Source: Syngnathus acus (taxonomy: Eukaryota; Chordata; Actinopteri; Syngnathiformes; Syngnathidae). Taken from it: DNA of 64,000 bases. Under the pieces are notes generated by a model. That model was given only the letters and a program-made list of their open reading frames with translations, ran no database searches and was not told where the DNA came from. Made by a program: the position numbers and the translations under genes. Within the stretch, counting starts at the first letter, position 1. Every line of letters starts with the position of its first letter. Positions 51,201-63,750 of the stretch are shown piece after piece. Location of the stretch: positions 15,985,976-16,049,975 of the forward strand of contig NC_051089.1 in the NCBI RefSeq assembly GCF_901709675.1, read 5' to 3'.

Positions 51201-54200
51201 CTTTGGCCATTGACCAAAAACTCACTGCCCTGCTCACTTTCCCATGCATCAATCTGGGCTTTGAGTTTCTTTTCCAACTTAATAAAACAAACTTGGTTTA
51301 TTATTATTATTAATATTATCAAGTGTTCAAAATTTTAGCACTGGTAGTTCTTACCTTTGGCAGCATTTTATGCAACTCAGCCCTCTGTTTCTCCTCTTTG
51401 AGCAGATTCCCACCTCTGTTTGTAAATCTCGATGGATCTGATGCTTTTTTCTGAAATAAAAATTCAACTTTTTATGTAAATGCCTTGCAACCATTGTGTT
51501 TCTACAACTTTTGAGTGAAATAAAACGATTTTTAAACTGAAATGAACTAGTGTGGTTCAGAGCAAAGCAACAGTTTTAGCTGCACTCACAATTACTTTTT
51601 TTCCTCATTTTTCAACATTCAAGACTCACTTCTAACTCCAGGAAGAGTCTCCAGCTTTCTTCCCACTGGCGAACACCATCAAAAAGCTCTTTGTGATCCT
51701 CGTAATACTTCTTCAAACGCTGAATCTCAGCATCATGCACACTCAGAAGCTCCTCAGAGAAATCCTCTAACGTATCAAGTTTTACATTTAGCACAAAAAA
51801 ACCCCAACAACAAAGAACAACTTGTACCAACGACCAATATTTTTTACTGAATGGGAAAAAGTCAACTCACCGCTGAAATATGGGGAAAACGACTGCCGTT
51901 GCTCATTACTTAAGAAGCACTTCTCCCAAAACACAGCGATCTCAGAGCGGATGACATCTGTGACTCTGTGGATGTTATGTAGTTTTAGTTCTTCCAGATG
52001 ATTTATCTCCGCTTGCAACTGAAATGGGAAACAAATGCATTAAAAAAACAAGCAAAAACTAATACAGTATTACAATCAGACAACAAAAATATAAATGGAT
52101 AGTAAGAATGACATTTTACCGCCTTCAGGTTGCGCTTCTTGGACATGACCATGTGTTCATCGAAAGCTTGTCTCTCCTCCTGGGACACCTGCAACCTGTC
52201 CCACAGCTTCTGGATCTTCTCTCGAAGAGCCTCACATGCTGCCTCGTTCTCTGCCATGTGCTGCTCCAGCTGCAACCCATCCGTTACATCAGCCGTCGCT
52301 CAGGTTGTTTTGAGTAGCTACTAAATTCCAATCGGTTTTGAAGTGATTGAGGGCCATCTAAAAGCAGGCGTTCTCACAAACTTTTCCTCAGCTCCCCGTC
52401 CGGTGTAGGAAGGTTTTCACAACCCCTGCGACAGTATTAGTGGCGAGACACTGCCAGTGTGTCAGCGCTGAGGTCACCAAGAGCCTAAATATCTGACGCC
52501 ATTCAAGTTGCAACGGGCAACAGATGTGCGAACAAGCAGTTTGGACAGGGCAAGCTCTCGCTTTGGTGAGTTCTGTCTGAAAGGGCTTAGTGAATTGTCC
52601 GCATCCATTTGCAATGCAGACATGGTGGCGGCAGCTTATTATTAACAGGTTGGACAGCATTCAGGGAGCTCATTTGCAAAACATTGCGCAAGATTCAAAC
52701 TAAAGGCAATGCCTATACGAGGCATAAAACAGTCCCATCGATGACACGTTCAATGAGAATTTATATCCTTGAATTTAAAATGAAGTGATCAGGCCAAATT
52801 GATTTAAATGCCTTCATAAGGGCTCTGTGTGGTAGTGTAGTAGTAATGCCACACAACACACAATAGTAATCAGGTGTTTTTTGACACAATTCAATTGAAG
52901 TAAGGTCAAGTGTTTTGAATTTGATGAAGGAATTGGATTTGCATTTTCCGGCTCAGTCTTGAGCATAAGCATGTGTAAAGGAGACCAGGAAAACCCATCT
53001 CACCTGACAAAGAAGCAGTTTGAGTGAGGTAATATTATCACGAGACAGGCAAAAAGTGTCTTCATCCTCGCAGACAACATCCTTCTCAAAGCTGGTCTCT
53101 GGAATGTGATCCAGATCGTTCATGCACAAGATGATCTGCTTCTTGAGGCCCACAAACTCAGCGTACCGGTTTGTCTGTCCATAGAGAAAAGGGGAAAACA
53201 CTGAAGAAATGACATTTGATTTGGTGAGTGTATTCATTTAATTCTCATTCTCGTCGTTTACTTCAAGCATTACGTGATTTGTCTCACTATACAGAAGCTA
53301 CTCTGTCTGTCAAGCTGAGTAGGTCTGTCAGGTCTGTGTGTGCGTGCCGTCTTTAATTGAAGATTTCAGGAAATGATGGATGGAAATAGTGCAACAGAGC
53401 ACCTACCTTCTCTGCATTCTGGTTCGTAATATGTTGTTGAAAGCTCTCCAGGTGATCCATTGTTGGAACAGAATGTGGGGAGATATCAAATGGAATGGAG
53501 CACAGGATGTCACAAAGCTCCTGGTCCTCCTCAAGCAGAGCCTTCAGCTGTTGCATGCGGCGAGTCTTCTCCTTTAGCAGGTCCTCGACTCGCGTACGAA
53601 GGGTCTTCTCCTGAAGGAGCATGCTAAGACCAGCCTGATCCTGAATCAACACAGAAATCACAAGAACATATTCAATGTGAAGTTTCCTCAAATTATCGTT
53701 AGTTTACTTTTTTGAGAGATTTCCTTTTTCAGACTAAACCACACACACCTACATAGAACCTGAAACAAAACGAACTTAGCACTGTGAATCTTCTAAATTA
53801 GGGTCCAGCTTCTTGGAATGAATTGTGTTTGAGCTTAAGGTTCGTACTGTACTGTACAACAAACTGCCTGGAGTTAAATATTACATAGCGATGTCATCAG
53901 TTTGGTATGGACAATTTGCTGACTGTAACACAGTATGTATTAGTGAACATTTTTAAGACATTGACAGTTGACACTGACTTGACACATTGGAATCTTAAGT
54001 TCATGACAGAGCTTCTCCACTTCAGTTTTGCAGTTCTGAATGCTGCTTATAACTCTGTTCCTCAGGGATTCTTCTTCTTTGATCATCATCTTGAGTAAGT
54101 CCTGGAGGACAGAATTATCATTTAGTTAACCGAATTGAAATCAATACACTTGAGCCAAACAACAAATTATTTGCTAAAGATTAACTTTCAATAGTATGAC

Positions 54201-55624
54201 AAAATGTATACTGTATTGCAAACATAGCAGGATTAAAAAAAAAAAATAGTGAGGAACTCCAATAAGGGAGTTCACCCTATTCTAGACAAGCACAATTATT
54301 ATCCATTTTGAATAGCTGGCTCAAAACCAGTCTATTTCTTGGCCTTGAACACCATAAAATTATGACCACTACACTTACCCGAAAGTGATATATAGTCCTA
54401 AATCACAGGTGTCAAACTCAAGGCCCGGGGGCCAGATACGGCCTGCCACATCATTTTATGTGGCCCGCGATGACAAATTGTGCATCAAATTCGTGTGTCA
54501 TTACTAGAATTGAAAATTGTCTTCACTTTTAATAATACCTTTTTATTTATTTTTTTATTTTACCAGTTTCTACTCGTCTGATTTGAAAACGAGTTATTTG
54601 TCAGTTTGTTTTGTAGCTTTTACTGTATATAATATGAGGTGCTCATACATTTATTTGGGTTGACAGTCATAATGGCCCTCCAAAAGAAGCTATGACTACA
54701 ATGCGGCCCGCGAAAAAAATTTGTTTGACACCCCTGGTCAAGAGTAATGAATTCTAAAAAGAAACATTGGTGCAGTTCGAACTTTTAAATTCCAGCTAAG
54801 ATAAATAATACATGAACAAAAAGCTCAAAGTGTCATTCAAAAAGAAATATTGTGCGGTGTAGGCACCAGAGGCGTAGCCAAGCCGGGGCGAGCCGGGGCG
54901 GCGCCCCGGTTAGGACTCCCTGCGCCCCGGTTGGAAAAAAAAAAAAAAAAGAAAAAGAAAAAAAATCGAGCTTTTTCGATTCTTCATTTTCATGCCGTTT
55001 TTTTCTTTCGGTCTTGCGCGAATGTGCTTGCGCTATTCTATGTGCGCGATGTTATCCATTCACCGTTTGCCTCCCGGACGTTGTTTTAGCGATCAGCGAA
55101 CGGCGTGGGTGATGTTCGATTTTTTTTCCTGTGGGCGTGCGCCCCTACTGGAAAAATTCCTGGCTACGCCTCTGGTAGGCACCGACACGAATTTACTCAT
55201 CGCATTAGAATATTGCAGGTGCTCTTCAAATTTTAGGCAAGTGTATATGATGATTGCACCTTGAATAACATTCATGGTGCAGTTTCGATAGGCTGTAATA
55301 TGCCTCACCTCAATGTGTTTCTTGACAGCATTAGTTCTCTGTAGCCTTTGGTCTTCTGGTATGCCAATCTCCTCCCAAATGTCCTTCAGGTAGACCAAGG
55401 CTTTGGTGAGGCATGACACAGACTCCGCTGCTAATACCTCACTGCAAAAATGACAGCATTTAGTTACGAAGACTACAATTGCTTTAAACCACTGAAAGGG
55501 GGATTCAATCAAATGCTGTGTTCGGTGCATTGGCCCGAAATCGTTTAACATATTTTATAAACATGTTACGGATTGTTCGATACCAGTACAAAAATATAAA
55601 ATTAAAACCATACCTTTTTCTCAT
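48249..55624 (-). CDS. prc1: Protein regulator of cytokinesis 1
   Basis: Exons: 55624-55614, 55441-55309, 54101-53979, 53640-53407, 53174-53004, 52269-52120, 52018-51871, 51766-51630, 51450-51355, 51277-51131, 51055-50945, 50844-50722, 49391-49218, 48320-48249; 609 residues (human 620). An Ase1/MAP65 homodimer that bundles antiparallel microtubules at the spindle midzone. The long coiled-coil rod covers about 1-340 (IWEEIGIPEDQRLQRTNAVK near the start); the spectrin-like microtubule-binding domain follows, with KKASDPSRFTNRGGNLLKEE at about 370. The disordered tail has CDK-type sites (ARTPLTPNK), a KEN motif (NKEND), SLNSVASTYSEF and a final RDLSKASN segment as in mammals. The first coding exon holds 11 nt. 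The last two exons join directly, skipping a segment present in one mammalian isoform. Intron 12 (49392-50721) carries repeat debris. Confidence 0.97.
49392..50721. other. prc1 intron 12 with DNA-transposon debris
   Basis: The stretch 49750-50040 is GC-rich, then reads GGTTTGGACACCCATG, a hAT-like end. 50530-50605 ends CGCAAAGTGGCGAGGGGTTA, a Tigger-like right end whose partner was not found. Between them GTCCGCAGTGACGCACATTG occurs at 50338 and again at 50465, a local duplication with a spacing of about 127 bp. Confidence 0.5.
54406..54736. mobile_element. hAT-type non-autonomous element
   Basis: Left CAGGTGTCAAACTCAAGGCC and right TTTGTTTGACACCCCTG form short inverted ends; the inner parts TGTGGCCCGCGATGAC and ATGCGGCCCGCGAAAA are typical of this vertebrate repeat type. 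The flanking 8-mers do not match. In a prc1 intron. Confidence 0.7.
54867..55174. mobile_element. Short hAT MITE with exact 8-bp TSD
   Basis: 308 bp flanked by GTAGGCAC at 54859-54866 and 55175-55182. Ends CAGAGGCGTAGCCAAGCC and GGCTACGCCTCTG are inverted. Contains repeated GCCCCGGTT near the left end. In the prc1 intron between exons 2 and 3. Confidence 0.9.
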
Positions 55625-56068
55625 TGTTAACGGCGTTGCGACTGCCCCCGTTCGAATAAAAGAGATGAAAATGCTTCAAAAATAGGAAAATACGGATCAA
55701 CTCTGGGACTCGCCTTCAATCGTCCGTTTGTCTCCGTCGTTCAAAACACGCACCGTGCAGAGTTCTGCTCTCCGATTGGCTCGTTCAGCAATGACGCGCA
55801 TGTTGAGTTTCACATGAGCGGCCGATAGCGCCTTGACATTCGCAGGCACTTTACGCGTTGCACCGCCCACCCCAAATATTTCCACTTAATCTGGATTTCA
55901 AACAAGCACGCAACACATTTTTAATGACCAGTCATTCTTGACCTGGAACACAAATAAAACGCACAAAATTGTATGTCAATAATATATTTTTTGTCCCTCT
56001 AAGTTTGGACAAAGTTAAGGAATCTTACATCAGTGTGGATACAATTATGAGATTTTACTTTTAAAATG

Positions 56069-56370
56069 TTAGCACGCGAGCCTCACTGTGCAGAGGTTGT
56101 GTGTTCGATTCCAGCTCCAGCCTTCCTGTATGGAGTTTGCATGTTCTCACCGTGCCTGTGTGGGTTTCCTCCCACATTCCAAATACATGCATAGTAGGCT
56201 GATTGAGCACTCCATATTGTTTGTAGGTGTGAGTGTGGTGAGTGTGAATGGTTGCTTGTTAGCTGGCGAGCAGTTCAGGGCGTTCCCCCCGACCCCTACC
56301 ATCCTAAGATGGCTGGGATAGGCTCCAGCAACCCTCATGAGAAAAAGCGGTTCGGAAGATGAACAAATGA
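56069..56370 (+). repeat. tRNA-headed SINE with L2-like tail, nearly full length
   Basis: The head AGCACGCGAGCCTCACTGTG and GTTCGATTCCAGCTCC carry a tRNA-like B box. The body TGGAGTTTGCATGTTCTCAC and tail GGCTGGGATAGGCTCCAGCA, AAAAAGCGGTTCGGAAGATG are shared with the copies at 19570, 47293 and 63751. Confidence 0.8.
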
Positions 56371-56454
56371 ACTTTTCAACAGTCATATTTTACTGTGACA
56401 AAAACACAGAGACATTCAAAATGACAAAACAACCGTAGATAAAAAAAAAAAGCA

Positions 56455-56460
56455 TTTATT
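56455..56460 (-). terminator. Candidate poly(A) signal of vps33b
   Basis: AATAAA on the minus strand, 124 nt past the vps33b stop codon. Confidence 0.5.
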
Positions 56461-56583
56461 TGATGTTGCACAGTTTAAATCAATTCTTGTCAGCCCATGT
56501 CTGATAAGTGAGCAACTATCAGATTTGGTTGTCAAGTGACAATAATGTTTGTGAGGTCCATCGTGTTGTCCTGACAGGCATCA

Positions 56584-59500
56584 TCATCGGTTGCCCAGCA
56601 AGGCCTCCAACATTCTTGAACTGCTTGTAATGGCAGTCGTTACCACGATAAATTTATATCCTGTATACAAAAAAGGAATCAGTATTAAATTGTGTTAGTG
56701 CATATTGCACATCACAGCAAGAACTTATTAAACAGAAATTGCCAGGAGGCTTTCTGAGCTATTTCTAACAATTAGTAGCTATTCTATTATTTTTGCCAAA
56801 TTTATAAACTAATCTACTTCTTAGTTCTTACATAATCATGGGCGCAGATGACACGGGGGGGGGGGATGGGTCCCGCACAGTTCCACGATCAGTCCAGTTC
56901 AACCTTCGCCACGTAAGGTGACAAAAAACAAACAGCCAGTAAAACAGAGGACTAATGTTCCTCTTCCATCAGGACGGGCAGGGAGCCTGCATAGCATACG
57001 CTGCAACTAACTGATGTGTTTAAGTTCCACCAAAGATGTGGGAATTTTTTTTTATGTACTGAATGTACATGGTCCACGTCTCCCCAGTTCCAAAATCCCA
57101 TCTGCGCCCCTGATAATAATCGTGTGTTAAGATTAGAGTAGATGTCGAGCCCGTTGCAGTACAAGCTCTATTTCTGTATACAGGATCAAGTTTCAAGATT
57201 ATATTTTTAATGATCAATAATCATCTTTCAAAGACAACAAAATTCAACAGCAGCAAAAAGGTGGTGCAATAAGAAATTCATGGGAGTTGTTTAACATATT
57301 AAATTGTTTACCTCTTTCTCTACCAAGAAAACGTAAAGCTGAAATCTCAGAGTAGGTGCACCCCCCAAGGAACATGACGACAACGATGCGTTGCGCCTCA
57401 TTTTTTGCTCCATTTTTGCCTGACACAAGACAGAAAACTTTTAGGACAAGCCCATTCAAAACCATGGTGCATTCACTGGCACTCTAACTGATAGAGACTT
57501 TTATTAAGCCTGTGATGGACATTAAGAACATCACAGAAGCGATATTATCACCAGAGATGGGCACATTAACCTTTTGCGGGTCCGCCCTCCGTCCTCGACC
57601 TGAACACCCTTCAGTCATCGCCGTCCCTCCGTCCTTATTCATAAAATAATCGCCCCTTCGTCCCCACCCATCCTCGTCATTGAAAAGAGCTTCTGTTACT
57701 GACCTGGCAAGAGCCAGATCCATACGTGAAAACTGAGTCCAATATTTCAAGCCAATTGGGCAATGTGGCAACTTGCACAGCCTATCAAATTTTTGTTTTG
57801 TCCAATCAATAACCCTTACCAGATGACAATATATTACAAGATTTGGTTGGAGTCAATTTCGTTTCTGTCATTTTTAATCTGTCATAAATGGGATTTTAGA
57901 AAAATCCCTTTACTTCACTTGAGTCTCCTTTTGCCACCTTCATGAAGAAACCAAATTTCTTCTTTTTAGCATTCATATTTCGTCAGAACATACTGATTAC
58001 ACGCGCGAGAGAAAGCGGAAACAGAAACACTGTCGTTTTATTAAAAACGTCACATCCTCCGTCCGCAAAATGAATGCTGTTTGCAAAATCTTGGACGGAC
58101 GGACCATTCTGTCCCGAAAACGCAATGCCCATCTCTAATTATCACAATTTATATATTCAGATGACGATATACGCAAAGGAAGAAAAGATCAGCATTGTAG
58201 AATTACAGATGACTATAAAGTATCACAAACCTCCGACGTTACTTTATTGTATTTGTATGGCAATAAATATAATGTGCAACAGTCAAACTCATGCAATTAC
58301 TTTTTTTTTGTAAGACAATATTATGATGCCCAAGGCTAATATTTGGCACATATTAATTACATGTATAATATTGTCTGAAAATATGTAATGTATATGTACA
58401 TTCAAGGTATATTATTCTTAGGGAATTCCCTTCAAAATAAATAGCCATGAATAGCACACAACTTAAAAAAGCAAACAATTGACGACAAACGCAGCTTCAT
58501 GAAATCCGATCAATATCTTACCTGTGACAGCAAACTCATTTCCATTTAGCAACCTGGTAACTTCTTCAAGCCCAGTCCAACCATCTCGCTCTAACACCTG
58601 TGAATTATGCACAAAATTGGTTTAATCAACTTTGATGCAGTTGAATAATAATTAAAAAAAAAAAAGAAAAGAAATCCTGCTTATTTACCTGCTCTATGAG
58701 CTTGCAGCTCAGTGGGATATAGGCGCCACTGAAGATGTAAGCCATGTCCCTCGGGACGTGCAGGTCATACCCTTCATCTGACTTGGGCACCTTTGTGTGA
58801 AACAACAACGATACACGCAGGGTCATGACCAAAGAAAAGCAACATGATATCATGAATATGATGAACATCAAATAAAACTTGATGTTATACCAAATTCAGT
58901 TTTCTGCTTAGGGCCCTGAAATTGCTTTTCTTTGCCAAGGATGAAAATGCATCTGTTAGCTTCCCTAGAAAAAGAATAGAAAAAAACAGCAAAATAAAAG
59001 AACTCACCACAGTTGTCATGTCATACTGAATCTTGCAACAGAAAACTTGCCTGCTGTCTTATCGTTGACCAGTTTACCCACTTTGCTCTCCATAACAGCC
59101 AGTGTTTCACCTTGCTGTTGCTCAACCAGCAGCCCCGACTGCTTGAGGTTTGCAAATGTGAGCAGGTGGTCCACTCCATAACTCTAAGCAGAGAAGAGAT
59201 GACTTCACAACACAAAATTAAACTGCTACTCACAAGACTGTGGGCAATAAGTTAACACTGATGAAGGAAAACATTTTTGCCAGATTGAGATTACAGTTTT
59301 AATGACTAATGTCTATAAAGCCATTTGATGGGATACAATTATGATTTTTCGCATTTTCAATTTTGCTGCAAATGCTGATTGAATTAACTTTTGCTCTTAG
59401 CACTCAGCCTCAATTTATTGCAATAGTTTGATTGGAAAAGGGAACCCCATAATTGGAAAGATATACGACACGGAGCAAAATAATTGATAATTTTGTTTGT

Positions 59501-62500
59501 ATTTTTAATGAATATTGTTTAGGGCTAAGAACAGCCAATAAGTCACCATTTCAGAGAAACCTAAACATCATAAAACATTAGGCAGGAATATTTTCTTTAT
59601 AAAAATTATTTGCAAATTGGTTTGATTAATGTATATGATTGAGGTTTCCATCTTTTGAATTTAACTACTCAAATAAATGAAAAGCTATGGTAACTGTATT
59701 TAACATATTGAGATGCAGCTATGTAGTCTTAAAATATTCAACTAGAGCAGCGGTTGTCAACCGGTGGTCCGCGGCCCTCAAGTGGTCTGTGACGGTATTG
59801 CATGTGGTCAACAAAATTAGAAATGGAAAATAATTGTAACATTTTTAAAAATAAAATAGATTTATTAAACTTGATTCATTTTCCAGCTAATTTTGTGAAT
59901 CATTTACCCATTCAAATTATGTCAAATGTAGCTGAGATTCCCAAAATAGACATACAGATGCAAATGAATAGCCTGCATCTTTTTCCCCCCAAAACAAAAA
60001 AAATACGTTTTTGTTCTTTTTATTCAATAGTTATTTTGCTTCGGTGCAAAATAAAATAATATTCCGCCAAAGCAGTGGTCCCCGAGTTGCTTCTTGGTTA
60101 TAATGGCGGTCCCTTGGACAAAACCAGTTGGTAAAACCCTGACTTAGAGGATTCAAACATTTCACTTCAGCTGCTGTTGAAGCAGCAAAAGTGGTTTTTT
60201 GGAATTGTTTTAGTCATGGTACCTATGCTACGCTATGACAAAAATGAAAAGCCAGTAACGGCAGAAGATGGGAAATCTCACCTGCAAATACTGTGTTTTT
60301 AAAGACCGGTAGTCTTTTGGCAGGAGTCCTGCATGATAAACAAATTACGGTAAAGTACAATAAAATAAAGTCTGTATCTCACTGAGGTGTTAGCACGTGT
60401 AGGGAATGTCTATATTTTGTCAGTCAGTCTAAAAGATTGCAAACGGTTTTAATGGTTGCAAACAGTATTCAACAGGAAACCCTGGGGGGAAAAAAAAAGT
60501 TGCAAGGTGGGCGAGCCTTTGGTGCTCAGTGAGATACAGGCTTATGATTTAGTTTTTGAAAGCACTTTGAACGTAAATGTAAAAAAAAACAACTGACCAT
60601 TTTCTGTTAAAGACAAAAGGCAAAGTAGTCTAAGACTTTCAGTCCTGGAGACCTTAAGAAAACAATCACAGCAGGTTAGTTTTTAACTACATGCATAATG
60701 CTGTATATAATACTGACTGTTTAAAGAAAACCCACCTGCCTGTTGATATGCTCCTCAATGAAAGAAATACATTCACGGATTTCAAAACCTTCTAGTAAAG
60801 CTGTAAGGAAAAAAAAAAAAAGACCACAATTTTGCATCAATGTGATGAAATAGCAACTGAATAGTCAAACACACAAATTAGATGGCATCAATGTGTGGCA
60901 ACATCCCGACACACACAAAAAGCATTTACAGTAACTTACAGTGTTCTGTCTTTAAAAGCTCCTGGAAATCCTGTTTCGTTTTCTTCTTCATCATTGATTC
61001 ACTTGCGGCAATGTCTATGTGAGATCAACAACAGCCACCCAGTTTGTTCATAATTCAGCAAGTTGAGTCTATCTGGCATAGATTACTTTGCTTCAAAACT
61101 CACGCAGGCTCAGGAGCCGATGTTCTTGTTTCAAGCCTTTAAGTTCTTCTGAGACAAATGTTTTCATCTGCTTTATGTCCATCCCTCTGCGTTTCTAACA
61201 AATTGAAAATGAAAGATTTTGGTCACTCCATGTGCAAAGAAGAACATCATTTTATTGACTTACATCATACGCAGTCTGGAGATTCTTGGCTTTCTGACTA
61301 AGAAAGCTGAAGACATTGGAGAAATGTTCATTTCTGATTTCATTAAAGACCTACGAGACAAACAATGTTAAATACATGCTTGAGTGAAAGCATTTTGCAC
61401 TTCGAAAGCCAGTCTTACCTTATCTTGAGAATTCAGCATGACTTTGATGCTTTTGTCTGTGGAAGAGACATCAGGTCCAAATTCCACACATCCTATGGAG
61501 GAAAAATGGGTCTGTGATAACATTTGAAAACATCTACGGGGGGGGGACAAGTCTGAATTACATGCTGCTGTGTAAAAAAAAAAAAACTGCAGTGATGGAT
61601 ATCCTTAATAATTTTACATGTAGTATTTTTATTTAGTGAGGCTTACAGTGACTAGCTTGTTACCCACCACATTTGATTCTGAATATATCGTCCACGAGTC
61701 CTTCATAAACTACTTGAGAGCACATAGGGGTGACAAAGTCCACATCTATAATGACATTCGACAAAATTAGTAAAGCAAAGTGATAACATTAAGTGAGAAA
61801 CAGAATCACAGCTACTCACCCCTATCAATTAAGAAAACGGTTCCTATTTCAGCGTTCCGAGCCTTCTGGTCTCCCTCTTCCTCTTGCTCTCTCCAAGACT
61901 CATATGTCATCTGATACAAGACAAAAATCAAAAACAATGTCAGCTGCCCATCAAATCAAAAGGTAACTACATACGACTCAAAATCATAAACTTTTGTTAA
62001 AGCACCTAGTGTACCTTTGAACACCTTCCAATACCATAAACCTTTGAAAATGGTCCGTAAATGGAGTTAAGAAGATGTAGAGCACTGCCAGCTGTCCTCA
62101 CCCAACGCAGATCTCCAGCCTGAGTGAAGCACACATAGTATGTAAGTATGATTTACACAAGAAAGAAAATGCATCAAATGCACAATTAAAGTCTATACAA
62201 GGAGACGGACTTGTGGAGCATCAATTCACTGTATGATTTCAGATGAGCGTACTACAGCTTACACATAATACTGTAACCAGTGAGGGACGTGTAAGCAATG
62301 ATAATAGTGCTAAAGAAAATAAATAAATAAACGTGTGATTTAAAAAATGTATCTTACTCATTTACCCATGACTGACATTATATACCAGCATGGTGTATTT
62401 TTGTGAAGGAGAGTTGGAGAAGGCCCAGACAAACATAATGTTCTGTTGCTTTGATAATCCATATTTTGAATTTACATTTGTCATTTACACCATTCAATAG

Positions 62501-63575
62501 TTTTTCTGAATCTTTTTTTAATTAGTTCTAATCAAAATGACAGATATTTCGCATAGACATATAGTGTATTATTTACCAGATAGTTGTCCTGAAAAAACTC
62601 TGGGAGCTCCAGACTGATGATGTCATAGTCCAAAGGAAGAAGATAGAAGGCCCATTCATCCATTGTCACATCTGCATCAAAAAAGCCAAAATAACTGCAC
62701 CATTTCTAATGTCCCAGGTGAGCGGCAACAAATAGAACAGGTGCAAGAGCTCGAACCTCCAAAGACGCCCTGCTCCTCCAGTACTGTCTCACATGCATAA
62801 AACTGGAAGACAGACATGGACAACACATTATTATCCATAACTTCAGTGCAAATAAAGCAAGGTTTATTTTGGGTTGAACACCAGAATATCAAATACCTTC
62901 TGAGGCGTAAATATAATTTTGTATCTTCTATATTTTCCGGCAGCTTTGTCTGTTTTGGCCACATCTGGAGGCGGAAATAGGCATAATGTTATAAAGTCTT
63001 AATTGGCATTTAACTGAAACATACAGTATGCTATTCTGACCGATCTCAATTTATATTTAGAAAAACAATTGCTGTCATAAACAACAAGCAGTCACCAATT
63101 CGGGTCAGACAGCTGTTTATTGTTTGTAAAGCTGGCAATTGTAAATGATTAATTAAATACAAAATTATTAAACATTGAATAAATATTGAATATGTGGACA
63201 AACTTACCACATATCCACTTCACTGTTTGTATTCTTGGCCGGATCAGAAAACAAAGCCTGAAGAGAGTAAAGTCACATTGTCAGACGTCTTCAAGTTGAA
63301 GTGTGCTGGAGTATTTTTCAAGGCATGTGTATCAATACTACTCACTGATCTGATGTGCTAATGATGGGTTTATACTCTACTTTGTAAAGTTTGTCAACGT
63401 CATGTTGCTGTTACAAAAGCAGAGATGAATAAGGTTTTAAAATATTGAGATTCATTTTTGATCAAATTTAATTGAAACAGTGGGTAAAGTTCACCTTCAG
63501 AATGGCAACATTGGCGATACGATCCAGCGGGCTCATCAAGTCTGCCTCAATGAAAAGGTCCTTCTTTCCTGGAAG
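56584..63575 (-). CDS. vps33b: Vacuolar protein sorting-associated protein 33B (5' partial)
   Basis: Exons: 63575-63495, 63407-63346, 63257-63208, 62964-62897, 62802-62757, 62671-62577, 62119-62015, 61910-61820, 61745-61668, 61492-61419, 61350-61264, 61194-61104, 61014-60940, 60800-60736, 60652-60598, 60328-60282, 59183-59051, 58964-58891, 58790-58689, 58597-58522, 57419-57312, 56660-56584; 579 residues. About 35 N-terminal residues lie right of the window (human 617). A Sec1/Munc18-family protein that acts with VIPAS39 in late endosome/lysosome traffic and apical polarity; human loss causes ARC syndrome. Marker blocks: [80 protein letters not shown]. The exon ending at 59051 uses a GC donor (CAG|GCAAGT) and the exon ending at 62757 a weak GTTCGA donor. 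Same-strand neighbour of prc1. Confidence 0.97.
56837..57112. mobile_element. hAT-like MITE
   Basis: Left CATGGGCGCAGATGACAC and right CCCATCTGCGCCCCTG are inverted ends. Flanks TACATAAT and ATAATAAT agree at six of eight positions. In the last vps33b intron, with a G run near its left end. Confidence 0.6.
57552..58137. mobile_element. hAT non-autonomous element with exact 8-bp TSD
   Basis: 586 bp flanked by ATTATCAC at 57544-57551 and 58138-58145. Ends CAGAGATGGGCAC and TGCCCATCTCTA are inverted. Several CCTCCGTCC/GGACGGACGG stretches inside. In a vps33b intron. Confidence 0.9.
59748..60141. mobile_element. hAT-type non-autonomous element
   Basis: Left CAGCGGTTGTCAACCGGTGG, right (other strand) CAGGGTTTTACCAACTGGTT; GGTGGTCCGCGGCCC and GCAGTGGTCCCCGAGTTG are typical of this repeat. 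Flanks AACTAGAG and ACTTAGAG agree at six of eight positions. In a vps33b intron. Confidence 0.7.
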
Positions 63576-63750
63576 CTGCATGAAAAAAAAACATGGACAT
63601 AAATTGGCACTTCATGATGAAAGTATCTTTCAACAACTACATTTGGTAGTTATATAACATACCGTACAGCAGGAAACATTTACCATTCAGTTAGTCGATT
63701 TGATCCCCCACAACAGAACATTGAACTTTTTTTTACTTATTATAAGCTCC

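Larger units (their letters stand above)
55625..56583. other. Interval between prc1 start and vps33b stop
   Basis: The prc1 promoter side (55625-55870) is GC-richer and free of recognised repeats; it also has an inverted CCAAT box (CCGATTGGCTC near 55771). A SINE lies at 56069-56370 and the vps33b poly(A) candidate at 56455. Both genes run on the minus strand, as PRC1 and VPS33B do in human 15q26. Confidence 0.55.

Noticed and set aside
56086-56110. tRNA-like B box suggesting a tRNA gene
   Set aside because: It is followed directly by the shared SINE body and lacks a complete cloverleaf; the same arrangement recurs at 63781.
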